A stretch of DNA of 64,000 bases from DASZQY01 sp035548515. Lineage in GTDB: Bacteria > Pseudomonadota > Alphaproteobacteria > Rhizobiales > Kaistiaceae. Made by a program: the position numbers and the translations under genes. Where the stretch lies: NCBI GenBank assembly GCA_035548515.1, contig DASZSW010000002.1:1-64000 (forward strand), written 5' to 3'. The notes below the pieces were generated by a model, which was not told the origin of the DNA, made no database searches, and saw only the letters and a program-made list of their open reading frames with translations. Shown piece after piece: positions 1 to 11,802 of the stretch (position 1 is its first letter; every line of letters begins with the position of its first letter).

Positions 1-357
1 CGCGGCGAGCAGCGCCTGGTTCGAGTCGAAGCAGAGCGTGACGTTCACCATCTTGCCTTCCGACGTCAGCTTGCGGCAGGCGCGCAGCCCGTCCCAGGTG
101 AGCGGCACCTTGATCGTGACGTTCTTGGCGATGGCCGACAGCGTCGCGGCCTCGCGCAGCATCCCGTCGTAGTCGGTCGCCGTCACCTCGGCCGAAACCG
201 GGCCGGGGACAATGGAGCAAATCTCGGCGATGACGTCCTTGATGGGCCGGCCGGTCTTGGCGACGAGCGATGGATTGGTGGTGACGCCGTCGACCATACC
301 GGTCGCGGCCAGCTCGCGGATCTCGTTTACGTCAGCGCCGTCGATGAAGAATTTCAT
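1..357 (-). CDS. tal: Transaldolase (TalC/FSA-type), 3' end cut by window edge
   Basis: The first 119 residues are visible, from an ATG at 357 to the window edge; full family members are about 215-220 residues. The family is a small Schiff-base TIM-barrel aldolase of the non-oxidative pentose phosphate pathway, exchanging a dihydroxyacetone unit between sugar phosphates in the cytoplasm. Visible motifs are GVTTNPSLV near residue 23, VSAEV near 56, and the catalytic-lysine strand TIKVPLTWDGL near 81. The segment NVTLCFDSNQALLAA follows the transaldolase (TalC) pattern rather than the fructose-6-phosphate aldolase pattern, although many databases call both 'fsa'. It is divergent from priA, with only 15 bases before the longest priA frame. 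Family assignment is firm; the exact substrate is inferred. Confidence 0.9.
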   Translation of the reverse strand, partial: MKFFIDGADVNEIRELAATGMVDGVTTNPSLVAKTGRPIKDVIAEICSIVPGPVSAEVTATDYDGMLREAATLSAIAKNVTIKVPLTWDGLRACRKLTSEGKMVNVTLCFDSNQALLAA

Positions 358-477
358 GGGCAAAGATCCTATATGCCGGCAAAGGAAATACGGCTGCGGG
401 AAGCGGCCTTTCCTTTAGCCGAAAGCGGGGCCATCGTCAGCGCCCGCATCCGAAACCCTCAGAGATTCGTTTCCGTC

Positions 478-2640
478 GTGGCCGGCGAAAAGACCGTATC
501 AGTGCTGGTGCCGGTGGCGGTCGCCGCCCCCTATACCTATCGCGCGCCGGCCGATGTGGAAGTGGGGGCGATCGTCGAAGTTCCGCTTGGCACGCGCGAT
601 ACCGTTGGTGTCGTGTGGGACGACGCGCCCGATCCCGAGATCGGCCACAACCGGCTGCGTCCGATCACCGGCCAGTTCGAGGCTCCACTGCTCGGTCCGG
701 AAATCCGCCGGTTCGTCGATTGGGTCGCCGACTACACGCTGACGTCGCGCGGCATGGTGCTGCGCATGGTGCTGCGCTCCACTGGCGCGCTGGCGCCCGA
801 GCAGCCTATGGCGCTGGTGCGCCGCAGTGGACCGCCTCCCGCGCGGATGACGCCGGCACGCGCCAAGGTGCTGGCCGCCGTAGGCGATCAGGCATGGGCG
901 AAGTCCGCGCTGGCGCGGGCGGCCGGTGTTGGCGCGTCGGTGATTCAGGGCCTCATCGATGCCGGCACCCTCGGGGTCGCGCTGTTGCCGGTACCGAAGC
1001 CGCCAGTGCCCAATCCGGATTTCGCCGTGCCGGCGTTGTCGGCGGCCCAGGAAGAGGGCGCCGCGATCCTTCGCGATGCGGTGGCGAAGGGTGGCTACTC
1101 TGTCTCGCTTATCGATGGCGTCACCGGCTCGGGCAAAACGGAAGTGTACTTCGAGGCGGTGGCCGAGGCGCTCCGCTCGGGCAAACAGGCGCTGGTGCTG
1201 GTGCCGGAGATCGCGCTGACCGCGGAATTCCTCGCGCGGTTCGAGCGGCGATTTGGCGTGCGGCCGGGCGAATGGCACTCGGAGGTCGGGCCGAAGGGAC
1301 GCGAGCACGTGTGGCGCGGGGTTGCGGACGGCAGCGTACGCGTCGTCGTCGGCGCGCGCTCGGCGCTGTTCCTGCCGTTCCGCGATCTCGGCCTCATCGT
1401 CGTCGATGAAGAGCACGACCTTGCCTACAAGCAGGAGGAGGGCGCCATCTACAACGCCCGCGACATGGCGGTGGTGCGCGCGCATCTCGGCGGCTTCCCG
1501 GTGGTGCTGTCGTCGGCGACGCCGTCGGTGGAATCGCGCGTCAACGCCGATGCCGGGCGTTACCGGCGCATCGTGCTCCCCGACCGCTACATGGACGCCG
1601 CGCTGCCGGCGGTGCGCGCCGTCGATCTCCGCGCCGAGCAGCCGGAGCGCGGGCGATTCATCGCGCCGCCGCTGGTCGCCGCCATTGGCGAGGCGCTCGC
1701 GGCCAAGCAGCAGGCGCTGCTGTTTCTCAACCGGCGTGGCTATGCGCCGTTGACGCTCTGCCGCACGTGCGGCCATCGCTTCCAGTGCCCCAACTGCTCG
1801 ACTTGGCTCGTGGAGCATCGCTTCCGCGGCGTGCTGCTCTGCCATCATTGCGGCCACTCCGAGCCCAGGCCGAAGGCGTGCCCGAGCTGCGGCAACGCCG
1901 ATACGCTCACCGCCGTCGGGCCAGGCATCGAGCGGCTAGCCGAGGAGGTGGCGCAGCGTTTTCCCGATGCGCGCGCCATCGCGCTGTCCAGCGATCTGCT
2001 CGGCGGCGTCGAGCGCATGCGCGAGGAGCTGGCCGCGATCGCGCGCGGAGATTTCGACATCGTCATCGGCACGCAGCTCGTGGCCAAGGGGCACAACTTC
2101 CCGCTCCTGTCGGTCGTCGGCGTCGTCGATGCCGACCTCGGCCTCGCCCACGGCGATCTCCGTGCGGCGGAGCGCACGTTCCAGCTTCTGTCGCAGGTGA
2201 CCGGCCGTGCCGGCCGCGCCGGCGGCGCCAGTCACGCGTTCCTGCAGACATGGGCGCCGGAGCATCCCGTGATCCAGGCGATCGTCGCCGGCGATCGCGA
2301 AGCCTTCTACGCCCGCGAGATCGCCGAGCGGCGCGCTGCCGGCCTGCCGCCGTTCGGCCGGCTGGCGTCGATCATCGTCTCGGCGATGACGCGCGCCGAC
2401 AGCTTCGCCTACGCCACGGCGGTCCGCCGCGCCGCACCGCCCGACGATGCGATGATGGTGCTAGGCCCGGCGGAGGCGCCGCTCGCGGTGATCCGCGGCC
2501 GTCACCGCTTCCGCCTGCTCGTGCAGGCGCCGCGGAGCGCCAACCTGCAGGCTTACATTCGGGCGTGGCTCGCCGCAGCGCCGAAACCGCGCGCCGACCT
2601 TAAGGTGCAAGTCGACATCGATCCGCAGAGTTTCCTCTGA
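478..2640 (+). CDS. priA: Primosomal replication restart helicase PriA
   Basis: PriA is the 3'-5' superfamily 2 DNA helicase that recognises stalled forks and reloads the replicative helicase. From the GTG at 478 it is 720 residues, a normal length. The N-terminal DNA-binding part begins TVSVLVPVAVAAPYTY as in other PriA proteins. The Walker A motif GVTGSGKT lies near residue 214, the DEEH box near 310, and the zinc-binding cysteine cluster (CRTCGHRFQCPNC then CHHCGH and CPSCGN) from about 428. The helicase C-terminal motif QVTGRAGRAGG follows. The open frame extends upstream to an ATG at 373, but the extra 35 residues are not PriA-like and that ATG is almost abutting the divergent transaldolase, so the GTG at 478 is preferred. 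Confidence 0.95.
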   Translation: MAGEKTVSVLVPVAVAAPYTYRAPADVEVGAIVEVPLGTRDTVGVVWDDAPDPEIGHNRLRPITGQFEAPLLGPEIRRFVDWVADYTLTSRGMVLRMVLRSTGALAPEQPMALVRRSGPPPARMTPARAKVLAAVGDQAWAKSALARAAGVGASVIQGLIDAGTLGVALLPVPKPPVPNPDFAVPALSAAQEEGAAILRDAVAKGGYSVSLIDGVTGSGKTEVYFEAVAEALRSGKQALVLVPEIALTAEFLARFERRFGVRPGEWHSEVGPKGREHVWRGVADGSVRVVVGARSALFLPFRDLGLIVVDEEHDLAYKQEEGAIYNARDMAVVRAHLGGFPVVLSSATPSVESRVNADAGRYRRIVLPDRYMDAALPAVRAVDLRAEQPERGRFIAPPLVAAIGEALAAKQQALLFLNRRGYAPLTLCRTCGHRFQCPNCSTWLVEHRFRGVLLCHHCGHSEPRPKACPSCGNADTLTAVGPGIERLAEEVAQRFPDARAIALSSDLLGGVERMREELAAIARGDFDIVIGTQLVAKGHNFPLLSVVGVVDADLGLAHGDLRAAERTFQLLSQVTGRAGRAGGASHAFLQTWAPEHPVIQAIVAGDREAFYAREIAERRAAGLPPFGRLASIIVSAMTRADSFAYATAVRRAAPPDDAMMVLGPAEAPLAVIRGRHRFRLLVQAPRSANLQAYIRAWLAAAPKPRADLKVQVDIDPQSFL

Positions 2641-2831
2641 GAAACTGCGGTCCGGCGGACGCTTCCGCCATATTGCTCCGCACCATCAACGTATGCTAAG
2701 CGAACCCGCAGATTTCGGGCCGGGAAAGCCGAGCGGCTGGCTCGCCTGAAAAACCAATCCGTTCAAGGCCTTGCGACGATGGGCCAGAACCTCCCGGGTG
2801 GAGGCTCGGTGCGCGAGGGTTAGGGGTCAGG

Positions 2832-3391
2832 GTGGCCGGTAGCACGACGAACGTATCAGGGGTCGCGGAACGCTACGCCAATGCCCTGTTCGAGCTCGCG
2901 CTCGATCAGAATTCCATTCCCGCCGTCGAGGCCGATCTCACCCGTTTTGCCGCCCTCATCGATGAAAGCGCCGACTTGAAACGGCTCGTGCGGAGTCCCG
3001 TGTTCTCGTCCGACGAGCAGCTTCGCGCCGTTGATGCGGTGCTCGGCAAGAGCGAGATCGGCGGCATCGTCGCCAATTTCGTCAAGGTCGCAGCCGGCAA
3101 TCGCCGCCTGTTCGCGGTGCCGGAGATCATCACCGCCTTCAAGCGCCTCGCCGCCAGGCAGCGTGGCGAAGTCGCGGCTGAGGTCACCAGTGCCGAGCCG
3201 CTCAGCGATGCGCACGTAGCCGACCTGAAAGCCGCGCTGAAGGCTTCGCTCGGCAAGGACGTGTCGCTCTCCACCCATGTCGATCCGTCTCTGATCGGCG
3301 GGCTGATCGTGAAGGTCGGCAGCCGCATGATCGACGGGTCGCTCCGTACGAAACTCAATTCGCTCAAACTCGCCATGAAAGAGGTCGGCTG

Positions 3392-3392
<1 letters not shown>
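2832..3392 (+). CDS. atpH: F1F0 ATP synthase delta subunit
   Basis: This is a 186-residue OSCP/delta protein, the peripheral stalk element linking F1 to the b subunits of F0 at the cytoplasmic membrane face. The start is a GTG. Family features are the N-terminal helical domain (VAERYANALFELALDQ, residues about 11-26) and the C-terminal segment PSLIGGLIVKVGSRMIDGSLRTKLNSL near the end. It is the first gene of the F1 operon and its stop overlaps the atpA start by one base (TGATG). The F0 genes are not nearby, which is the usual split arrangement in Alphaproteobacteria. Confidence 0.96.
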
Positions 3393-4921
<1,529 letters not shown>

Positions 4922-4927
4922 CGCTCC

Positions 4928-5818
4928 ATGCCGTCGTTAAAAACCCTTCGCAACCGCATCGCCTCCGTCAAGGCGACGCAGAAGATCACCAAGGCGAAGC
5001 AGCTTGTCGCCGCGGCGAAGCTTCGGCGCGCGCAGGAGGCGGCGGAGGCGGCGCGGCCCTACGCCGAGCGGATGGGTGCGGTCCTCCGGAGTCTTGCTTC
5101 GACGTTTTCGGGTCGCAGCGATGCGCCGCGTCTGCTTGCCGGTACGGGCAGCGACAAGGTGCATCTGATCGTGGTGGCGACGGCCGACCGCGGCCTCTGC
5201 GGCGCGTTCAATTCGTCGATCGCACGGGCGGCGCGCGATCACGCGCTCAGGCTGATGCAGGAAGGCAAGGAAGTGAAGTTCTTCTGCGTTGGCAAGAAGG
5301 GCTACGACATTCTGCGCCGCACCTATGCTCGCTTGATTGTCGAGCATGTCGATCTCCGCGACGTGAAGAAGCTCAGCTTCTCCGATGCCGATGCTATTGG
5401 GCAGCGGCTGCTTCAGATGTATGCCGACGGCCAGTTCGACGTCTGCACCCTGTTCTTCGCCCGCTTCCGTTCGGTCATCAGCCAGGTGCCGACGGCCCTG
5501 CAGCTCATTCCGGCGCAGATCGATGCGACGGCGGCCGCAACCGCTGCGGTGGCCGGTGGCAACGCCATCTACGAGTACGAGCCCGACGAGGAATCGATCC
5601 TCACAGAGCTGTTGCCGCGCAACGTCTCGGTGCAGATCTTTTCGGCGCTGCTCGAGAATGCCGCCGGTGAGCAGGGCGCGTCGATGACCGCCATGGACAA
5701 CGCGACGCGCAACGCCGGTGAAATGATCAAGGACCTGACGATCGTCTACAACCGGTCGCGCCAGGCGCAGATCACCAAGGAACTGATCGAAATCATCTCC
5801 GGCGCAGAAGCCGTCTGA
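4928..5818 (+). CDS. atpG: F1F0 ATP synthase gamma subunit
   Basis: This 296-residue subunit forms the rotating central stalk. The N-terminal helix MPSLKTLRNRIASVKATQKIT and the C-terminal helix DNATRNAGEMIKDLTIVYN are the two coiled-coil strands that turn inside the alpha/beta ring. The sequence TADRGLCGAFNS at about residues 79-90 is the conserved Rossmann-like segment. It sits between atpA and atpD in the usual order. Confidence 0.97.
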   Translation: MPSLKTLRNRIASVKATQKITKAKQLVAAAKLRRAQEAAEAARPYAERMGAVLRSLASTFSGRSDAPRLLAGTGSDKVHLIVVATADRGLCGAFNSSIARAARDHALRLMQEGKEVKFFCVGKKGYDILRRTYARLIVEHVDLRDVKKLSFSDADAIGQRLLQMYADGQFDVCTLFFARFRSVISQVPTALQLIPAQIDATAAATAAVAGGNAIYEYEPDEESILTELLPRNVSVQIFSALLENAAGEQGASMTAMDNATRNAGEMIKDLTIVYNRSRQAQITKELIEIISGAEAV

Positions 5819-5843
5819 CCGGATCGACCGAGGAAGAAGAAAA

Positions 5844-7301
<1,458 letters not shown>

Positions 7302-7303
7302 GG

Positions 7304-7603
7304 ATGAACCTTCGCGTCCTCCTCGTACTGGTGGGGCTGGTCATTGGCGCGGTGCTGGGCTGGGCGACTGGGCCACAGCCCTCGAGGGTCGATGTCGGCC
7401 CGCTGCACATTGAGACGCAGGGGGGCGATAGCGGCAACGGCGGCACCGCGACGGTGACGACCGGTAACAACGGTATTAGCGTCAACGTGCAGTCCAATTC
7501 GCCGTTCGACAATCGCAACTCGCGCACGATCATTTTTGCCGCCATCGGTGCGGCGCTTGGCGCGGTCGCGTCTTATTTCGTGGCCCGCTCGGGCAGGGCT
7601 TGA
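7304..7603 (+). CDS. Small two-TM protein of unknown function inside the atp operon
   Basis: This is a 99-residue protein I do not recognise, placed two bases after the atpD stop and nine bases before atpC, so it must be co-transcribed with the F1 genes. It has an N-terminal hydrophobic helix (about residues 4-22, LLVLVGLVIGAVLGWA), a Gly/Thr/Asn-rich polar middle (GGDSGNGGTATVTTGNNG) and a second hydrophobic helix at about 74-93 (TIIFAAIGAALGAVASYFVA). That predicts a membrane hairpin with a roughly 50-residue loop. Its frame is open end to end, the spacing is typical of an expressed cistron, and the composition is not that of an antisense shadow. An accessory or assembly role for ATP synthase is only a guess from position. 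Confidence 0.8.
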   Translation: MNLRVLLVLVGLVIGAVLGWATGPQPSRVDVGPLHIETQGGDSGNGGTATVTTGNNGISVNVQSNSPFDNRNSRTIIFAAIGAALGAVASYFVARSGRA

Positions 7604-7612
7604 GGACCGACC

Positions 7613-8017
7613 ATGGCCGATCCGTTCCAGTTCGAACTCGTCTCGCCGGAGCGGCTGCTGCTCTCCGGTCAGGTCGATCAGGTCGTGGTGCCGGGCTCCG
7701 AGGGATACTTCACAGTGCTGAAGGGCCATGCTCCGTTCATGTCGACCATGAAGCCCGGCGTCGTCGATGTTAAGCGCGCCGACGGCGACGTCCGCATCTT
7801 CGTGCGCGGCGGCTTCGCTGACGTTTCGACGACCGGACTTACGATCCTCGCCGAGCAGGCGATCCTGGTCGATGAAGTCGACGAGAGAATGCTGGCGCAG
7901 GAAGTGCTGAACGCTGAAGAAGACCTGGCCGATGCCAAGGACGGCGCGGCCAAGGACGCAGCGGCGCTGAAACTCAGCCAGCTCAAGGAAGTCCAGGCGG
8001 CGCTGACGCGCTCCTGA
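7613..8017 (+). CDS. atpC: F1F0 ATP synthase epsilon subunit
   Basis: This 134-residue subunit is the central stalk foot and intrinsic regulator of F1. The N-terminal beta-sandwich is recognisable from FQFELVSPERLLLSGQVDQVVVPGSEGYFTVLKGHAPF, and the C-terminal helices contain alanine- and lysine-rich repeats ending TRS. It is the last gene of the F1 operon, separated from atpD by the unrecognised 99-residue gene. Confidence 0.96.
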   Translation: MADPFQFELVSPERLLLSGQVDQVVVPGSEGYFTVLKGHAPFMSTMKPGVVDVKRADGDVRIFVRGGFADVSTTGLTILAEQAILVDEVDERMLAQEVLNAEEDLADAKDGAAKDAAALKLSQLKEVQAALTRS

Positions 8018-8079
8018 TCCCGGCGGAACCTCGCGACCGCGCGCGGCGTTATTGGCCGCACGCCGCCTCAGGTCCGCCC

Positions 8080-9144
8080 ATGTCCGACATCCTCGCCGCT
8101 GCCCGGGAAGACGCCCGCGCCAATGGGTTGCGCTATCTCGGCGATGATCATCCCGGCATAACCCGCCGGCCTTTCCGCGGCCGTTTCGCCTATACCGACG
8201 CTAACGGCAAAGCGGTGAACGATAAGGCGACCCTCGACCGGATTCGCAAGCTCGCAATCCCGCCGGCGTGGACGGGTGTCTGGATTTCACCCGCCGCGAA
8301 CGGCCACCTTCAGGCAACCGGCCGTGACCAGCGCGGGCGCAAGCAATACCGCTACCACGCGGATTTCCGCGCCGCGCGGGACCGCACCAAGTACGAGCAC
8401 GTCTTGGAATTCGGCGCGCATATCGAGAAGGTGCGGGAACGCGTCGACGCCGACATGCGCAGGCCCGGCCTGCCGCGCGAGAAGGTGCTGGCGACCATCG
8501 TGCATCTGCTCGACACGACGCTGATCCGGGTGGGCAATGACGAGTACGCTCGCGCCAACGGCAGCTTCGGCCTCACCACGCTGAAGGACAGGCACGTAAA
8601 GGTCGAAGGCGGGCAGCTACGTTTTGAGTTCAAGGGCAAGAGCGGCAAGGCCTGGCGGCTGGCGGTGCAGGACCGGCGTGTGGCGAAGATCGTGAAGTCG
8701 TGCCAGGAACTGCCGGGACAGCATCTCTTCCAGTATCTCGACGAGAACGGCGCGCAGCAGTCGGTCGGCTCCGCCGACGTCAATGCGTATCTCCACGAAA
8801 TAACGGGCGCCGAGGTCACCGCGAAGGATTTCCGCACGTTCGCCGGCACGGTGCTCGCGGCGACGACGCTGCTTCGGTTCAAGCCTGTGGAAAGCGAGAC
8901 TGAGGCGAAGGTCAACGTCCGCGCGGCGATCGAGGAGGTTGCCGAGCGACTGGGCAACACCCCTGCCATCTGCCGCAAGTGCTACATCCACCCCGAGATC
9001 ATGGCGGCGTATCTCGCCGGCGCGCTGGCGTTTCGCCTAGGCAAGTCGCAGGAGCGCGCGGTGCTGCGCTTTTTGTCGGGGCGGCTGCACAAGGCTTCGC
9101 GAAAACGGGCAGTCACAACGCCGGCCGAGGCTTTGGCGGCCTAG
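8080..9144 (+). CDS. DNA topoisomerase IB (bacterial, poxvirus-like)
   Basis: This 354-residue type IB topoisomerase relaxes supercoils through a 3'-phosphotyrosine intermediate. Recognisable segments are RIRKLAIPPAWTGVWISP, GRDQRGRKQYRYH, TLIRVGNDEYARANGSFGLTTLKDRHV and DFRTFAGT, which carry the conserved Arg/Lys/His catalytic residues. The C-terminal NTPAICRKCYIHPEI holds the expected active-site Tyr at about residue 302. This eukaryote/poxvirus-like enzyme is scattered across bacteria and fairly common in Hyphomicrobiales. Its stop overlaps the stop of the convergent acetyltransferase by a few bases. Confidence 0.93.
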   Translation: MSDILAAAREDARANGLRYLGDDHPGITRRPFRGRFAYTDANGKAVNDKATLDRIRKLAIPPAWTGVWISPAANGHLQATGRDQRGRKQYRYHADFRAARDRTKYEHVLEFGAHIEKVRERVDADMRRPGLPREKVLATIVHLLDTTLIRVGNDEYARANGSFGLTTLKDRHVKVEGGQLRFEFKGKSGKAWRLAVQDRRVAKIVKSCQELPGQHLFQYLDENGAQQSVGSADVNAYLHEITGAEVTAKDFRTFAGTVLAATTLLRFKPVESETEAKVNVRAAIEEVAERLGNTPAICRKCYIHPEIMAAYLAGALAFRLGKSQERAVLRFLSGRLHKASRKRAVTTPAEALAA

Positions 9145-9587
9145 TCCAGCTTCATCAGAAAAGTGACCAGCCGCTCGGTCTCCTCGAAGCCCAACCTGCC
9201 GTGCATCGCATGCGACTCGGTATTTTCCAGGTCGGCGTCGGAGCCCAGTTCGCGGAAGCCTTGCGCCCGCGCCCACTGCTTCGCCGCCTCGAACAGGGCG
9301 CGAGCGATGCCGCGGCGTCGATGGTCAGGCTCGACCCATACCGCCTCGACATAGCCGACCGGAGAAGTCGTCGCGCTTTCGGCAATATCGCGGCGGCCGA
9401 CCTCGAGGAAGCCGACCAGCGTTGCGTTGTCGTATGCGCCGAACGTGGCGTAGTCGTCGCGGGCCAGCATCGGGCCGGTCTCGCTGGCGAGTGCTGCCCG
9501 ATCCTCATCGGGCCACAGCGACTGGCGCATGCGCGTGATTCGGGCTTCGTCGGCGCCGGGACGGACACGCCGGATCGTGATCGTCAC
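9141..9587 (-). CDS. GNAT family N-acetyltransferase
   Basis: This GNAT-fold acetyltransferase is 148 residues long from a GTG at 9587. The acetyl-CoA loop is visible as VEPDHRRRGIARALFEAAKQWA at about residues 84-105, followed by MHGRLGFEETERLV. The frame is open to an ATG at 9623, but the GTG lies just after the upstream methyltransferase stop, which suits a translationally coupled start. It is the last gene of a minus-strand group with rppH and the methyltransferase. The acetyl acceptor is unknown. Confidence 0.85.
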   Translation of the reverse strand: MTITIRRVRPGADEARITRMRQSLWPDEDRAALASETGPMLARDDYATFGAYDNATLVGFLEVGRRDIAESATTSPVGYVEAVWVEPDHRRRGIARALFEAAKQWARAQGFRELGSDADLENTESHAMHGRLGFEETERLVTFLMKLD

Positions 9588-9588
9588 G

Positions 9589-10071
9589 TCAGATCCAGCG
9601 GCGGACGCGCTTCTTGAAATCAAGATACGGCGCGCCGAACTTTGCTTCGAGGTAGGCTTCCTCGCGGGCGATCACCTGCGTCTGGATCCACCACACGGCC
9701 GGGATCGCGGCGAGCAGCGGCCACAGCGCGTTGCCGATGAAGGCGAAGCCGACGAGCAGCAGCGTCATGCCGAGATACATCGGGTTGCGGGTGAACTTGT
9801 ACGGCCCGGCGAAGACAAGCGTCTTGGACGGCTCATGCGGGTTCATCGGTGTCCCGGCTGCCTGCAAGCTCCCCGCGCCGGTAAACACCAGCCAACCGCC
9901 GGCGAAAAGAACGACAACGCCGAGCAGCCGTACCGCGACGTCGAACACCGGCGGTACGATGGGGAAGGGGATCAGAAGCTGGAGGATGTAGCCGATCACA
10001 AGGCCGCCGACATAGATGAGCGGCGGGAGAATCGTGACGCCAGCGGTGTCGGTAGAGTTGGTCTGGGACAT
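9589..10071 (-). CDS. Isoprenylcysteine carboxyl methyltransferase-like (PEMT/NnrU-type) membrane protein
   Basis: From the ATG at 10071 this is a 160-residue integral membrane protein with about four TM segments. The conserved C-terminal SAM-binding pattern is visible: YKFTRNPMYLGMTLLLVGFAFIGN followed by IAREEAYLEAKFGAPYLDFKKRVRRWI. This is the hallmark of the ICMT/phospholipid methyltransferase family, and the bacterial substrates are mostly unknown. The frame runs further upstream, but that extension overlaps rppH and is not family-like. Confidence 0.85.
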   Translation of the reverse strand: MSQTNSTDTAGVTILPPLIYVGGLVIGYILQLLIPFPIVPPVFDVAVRLLGVVVLFAGGWLVFTGAGSLQAAGTPMNPHEPSKTLVFAGPYKFTRNPMYLGMTLLLVGFAFIGNALWPLLAAIPAVWWIQTQVIAREEAYLEAKFGAPYLDFKKRVRRWI

Positions 10072-10094
10072 GCGAGGCACCTCCCTTGGTTGGT

Positions 10095-10610
10095 TCAGGC
10101 GGCGAGCGAAGCGAACGCCGCGACTACCTGCTCGTAGACCTTGCGTTTGAACGGCACGATCAGCTCGGGCAGGCGCTCGAGCTTCTCCCAGCGCCATGTC
10201 GAAAATTCGGCCTTGTGCTTGCCGCCGCCGGGGTGGAGCACGTCGATCTCCGGGTCGCTGCCTTCGAAGCGGAGCGCGAACCATTTCTGCTTCTGCCCGC
10301 GATATCGGCCGCCCCAGGATTCGCCGACCAGTTCCGGCGGCAGGTCGTAAGTGAGCCAGCCGGGCGCTTCTTTGAGCAGGCGAACCTTCGTCACCGAGGT
10401 TTCCTCATAGAGCTCGCGGAGTGCGGCCTTGTACGGGTCCTCGCCCTTGTCGAGTCCGCCCTGCGGCATTTGCCACCAATGGCCTTCGCCCTCGCCTTCG
10501 GCCTGCTCGTCCGAGCGGTTGCCGATCCACACGCGGCCCTTGGCGTTGAACAGGGCGATGCCGACGCAGGGCCGATACGGCAGTTGCTCGATATCGATCG
10601 TCTTGCTCAC
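10095..10610 (-). CDS. rppH: RNA pyrophosphohydrolase RppH (Nudix)
   Basis: This 171-residue Nudix hydrolase removes pyrophosphate from the 5' end of triphosphorylated RNA, triggering mRNA decay. The N-terminal LPYRPCVGIALFN and WQMPQGGLDKGED are typical of RppH, and the full Nudix box spans residues about 51-73 (GGLDKGEDPYKAALRELYEET). It has a GTG start whose GTGA overlaps the stop of the upstream deacetylase gene by four bases, indicating coupling. Confidence 0.93.
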   Translation of the reverse strand: MSKTIDIEQLPYRPCVGIALFNAKGRVWIGNRSDEQAEGEGEGHWWQMPQGGLDKGEDPYKAALRELYEETSVTKVRLLKEAPGWLTYDLPPELVGESWGGRYRGQKQKWFALRFEGSDPEIDVLHPGGGKHKAEFSTWRWEKLERLPELIVPFKRKVYEQVVAAFASLAA

Positions 10611-11740
10611 GAGTGGTTCTCGGCGAGCGCGCTGATCGGTACCAGCGTAATGCCCTTGTTCGCGGCCTGCTTGGCGAATTCGGCTATGCGCTCGATGGTG
10701 ATCGGGAATGCCGTCGCCGTCGCGACCGCGTAGCCACGCTCCCGCGCAATGGCGCGGAGCTGGCTGAGGCTCTGGTCGATCGCCTCGGCGGAGAGATCGG
10801 CGTCGAGCACGAGGTCGGCGCGCACGAACGGCGTCGTCGTGCCGGCGACTTCAGCGGCGCGGCTTCGCGTCGACGAGCCGTCGTCGACGTACATCAATCC
10901 GCGCTGGCCAATGTCGCGCATCACCGGCGCGAGCGGACCGATGTCGCTGGTGAACTTGGCGCCCATGTAATTGACGACGCCGACGTAGTTGGTCATCCGG
11001 GCCATCAGCCAGTGCAGGCGGCCGATGTTCTCGTCCGCCGTCGCATTGGAGGTCAGCGTATTCTGGCCCGGATTGGTCTGCGGATAGTTGAACGGCTCGA
11101 GCGGTATCTGGAGCAGAAGCTCGTGGCCGGTCGAGCGGGCCGCGGCCGTGTCGGCGGGAAGGTTGTCGCCATAGGGCGCAAACGCCAGGGTCACGGTGCC
11201 GGGCAACTCGGCGATCGCTTCGCGCGTGCCGTCGGGATCGAGGCCCAGGCCGCCGACGACGATGGCGATGCGCATTTCGCCGTTGGGATCGCTGACGCCG
11301 GGACGGGCGTAGGCGTCGAGGGGACGTGTGCCGGACGGCGCGACGCGGGGCAGGAGTCCTACAGGTGTCTTCTCCACCAGGTCGTTCTCGGGAAGCGCGG
11401 CAAGCTGGATCGGACCGTCGTCGCCCGGCGCATGGATGATCACCTCGTTGCTGCCGCCGACCTCGGTCAGGCCGCCCGTCGGCTTCATGTCGGTGAGCGG
11501 GGCCGTGTCGGCAGGCACGGTGGAACCGGTGCGTTCCGTCCCGAGAGGCGCGGGCTTGGCAACTGGCGGCGCGTTTATGACGGCGGTGGCAGTCGGACTT
11601 TTAGCCGCCGGCATCAGGGTCCAGGCGGCGACGCCGAGCATGGCGATAGCTGCTACGGCGCCGGCCGCAATGTACAGCGGCTGCTGGCGCAAACGCGGCT
11701 TGGGCCGAATCCCAAGTGGCTTGACGAGATCATCCTTCAT
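10607..11740 (-). CDS. Divergent polysaccharide deacetylase family protein (YibQ/DUF610)
   Basis: This 377-residue protein has an N-terminal cytoplasmic tail, one TM anchor at about residues 22-44, a Pro/Ala-rich linker, then a NodB-like barrel. Family signatures are IAIVVGGLGLDPDGTREAI, VTLAFAPYGDNL, ELLLQIPLEPFNYPQTNPGQNTL and GLMYVDDGSS. The family is periplasmic and divergent from true polysaccharide deacetylases. It is routinely found next to ctpA and envC in Alphaproteobacteria, suggesting a role in envelope or septal murein processing, though that role is inferred. Confidence 0.9.
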   Translation of the reverse strand: MKDDLVKPLGIRPKPRLRQQPLYIAAGAVAAIAMLGVAAWTLMPAAKSPTATAVINAPPVAKPAPLGTERTGSTVPADTAPLTDMKPTGGLTEVGGSNEVIIHAPGDDGPIQLAALPENDLVEKTPVGLLPRVAPSGTRPLDAYARPGVSDPNGEMRIAIVVGGLGLDPDGTREAIAELPGTVTLAFAPYGDNLPADTAAARSTGHELLLQIPLEPFNYPQTNPGQNTLTSNATADENIGRLHWLMARMTNYVGVVNYMGAKFTSDIGPLAPVMRDIGQRGLMYVDDGSSTRSRAAEVAGTTTPFVRADLVLDADLSAEAIDQSLSQLRAIARERGYAVATATAFPITIERIAEFAKQAANKGITLVPISALAENHS

Positions 11741-11772
11741 CTACGGCCCGCCAATCCGTCACCCCGATGAGG

Positions 11773-11796
11773 CGAGGCGCCCCGCAGGGCGCCTCG
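11773..11796. repeat. Perfect 10-bp inverted repeat between ctpA and the deacetylase gene
   Basis: The arms CGAGGCGCCC and GGGCGCCTCG flank a 4-base loop (CGCA). It lies in the 62-base gap after ctpA. There is no T run in the direction of transcription, so this could be a weak terminator, an mRNA stabilising hairpin or a short extragenic palindrome. Confidence 0.5.
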
Positions 11797-11802
11797 TTTA
11801 GC

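Noticed and set aside
499..1857. Long minus-strand frame opposite priA
   Set aside because: It is His/Arg-rich and lies antisense to a clearly identified helicase; it is a codon-bias shadow. The same applies to the long frames opposite atpA, ctpA and the dehydratase.
2654..2669. GGCGGA/TCCGCC hairpin after priA as a terminator
   Set aside because: The stem is only 6 bp and there is no T run. It is too weak to call.
8043..8066. GCGGCGT/ACGCCGC hairpin after atpC as the atp terminator
   Set aside because: The 10-base loop and the absence of a T tract make it unconvincing, and the next gene is on the same strand.
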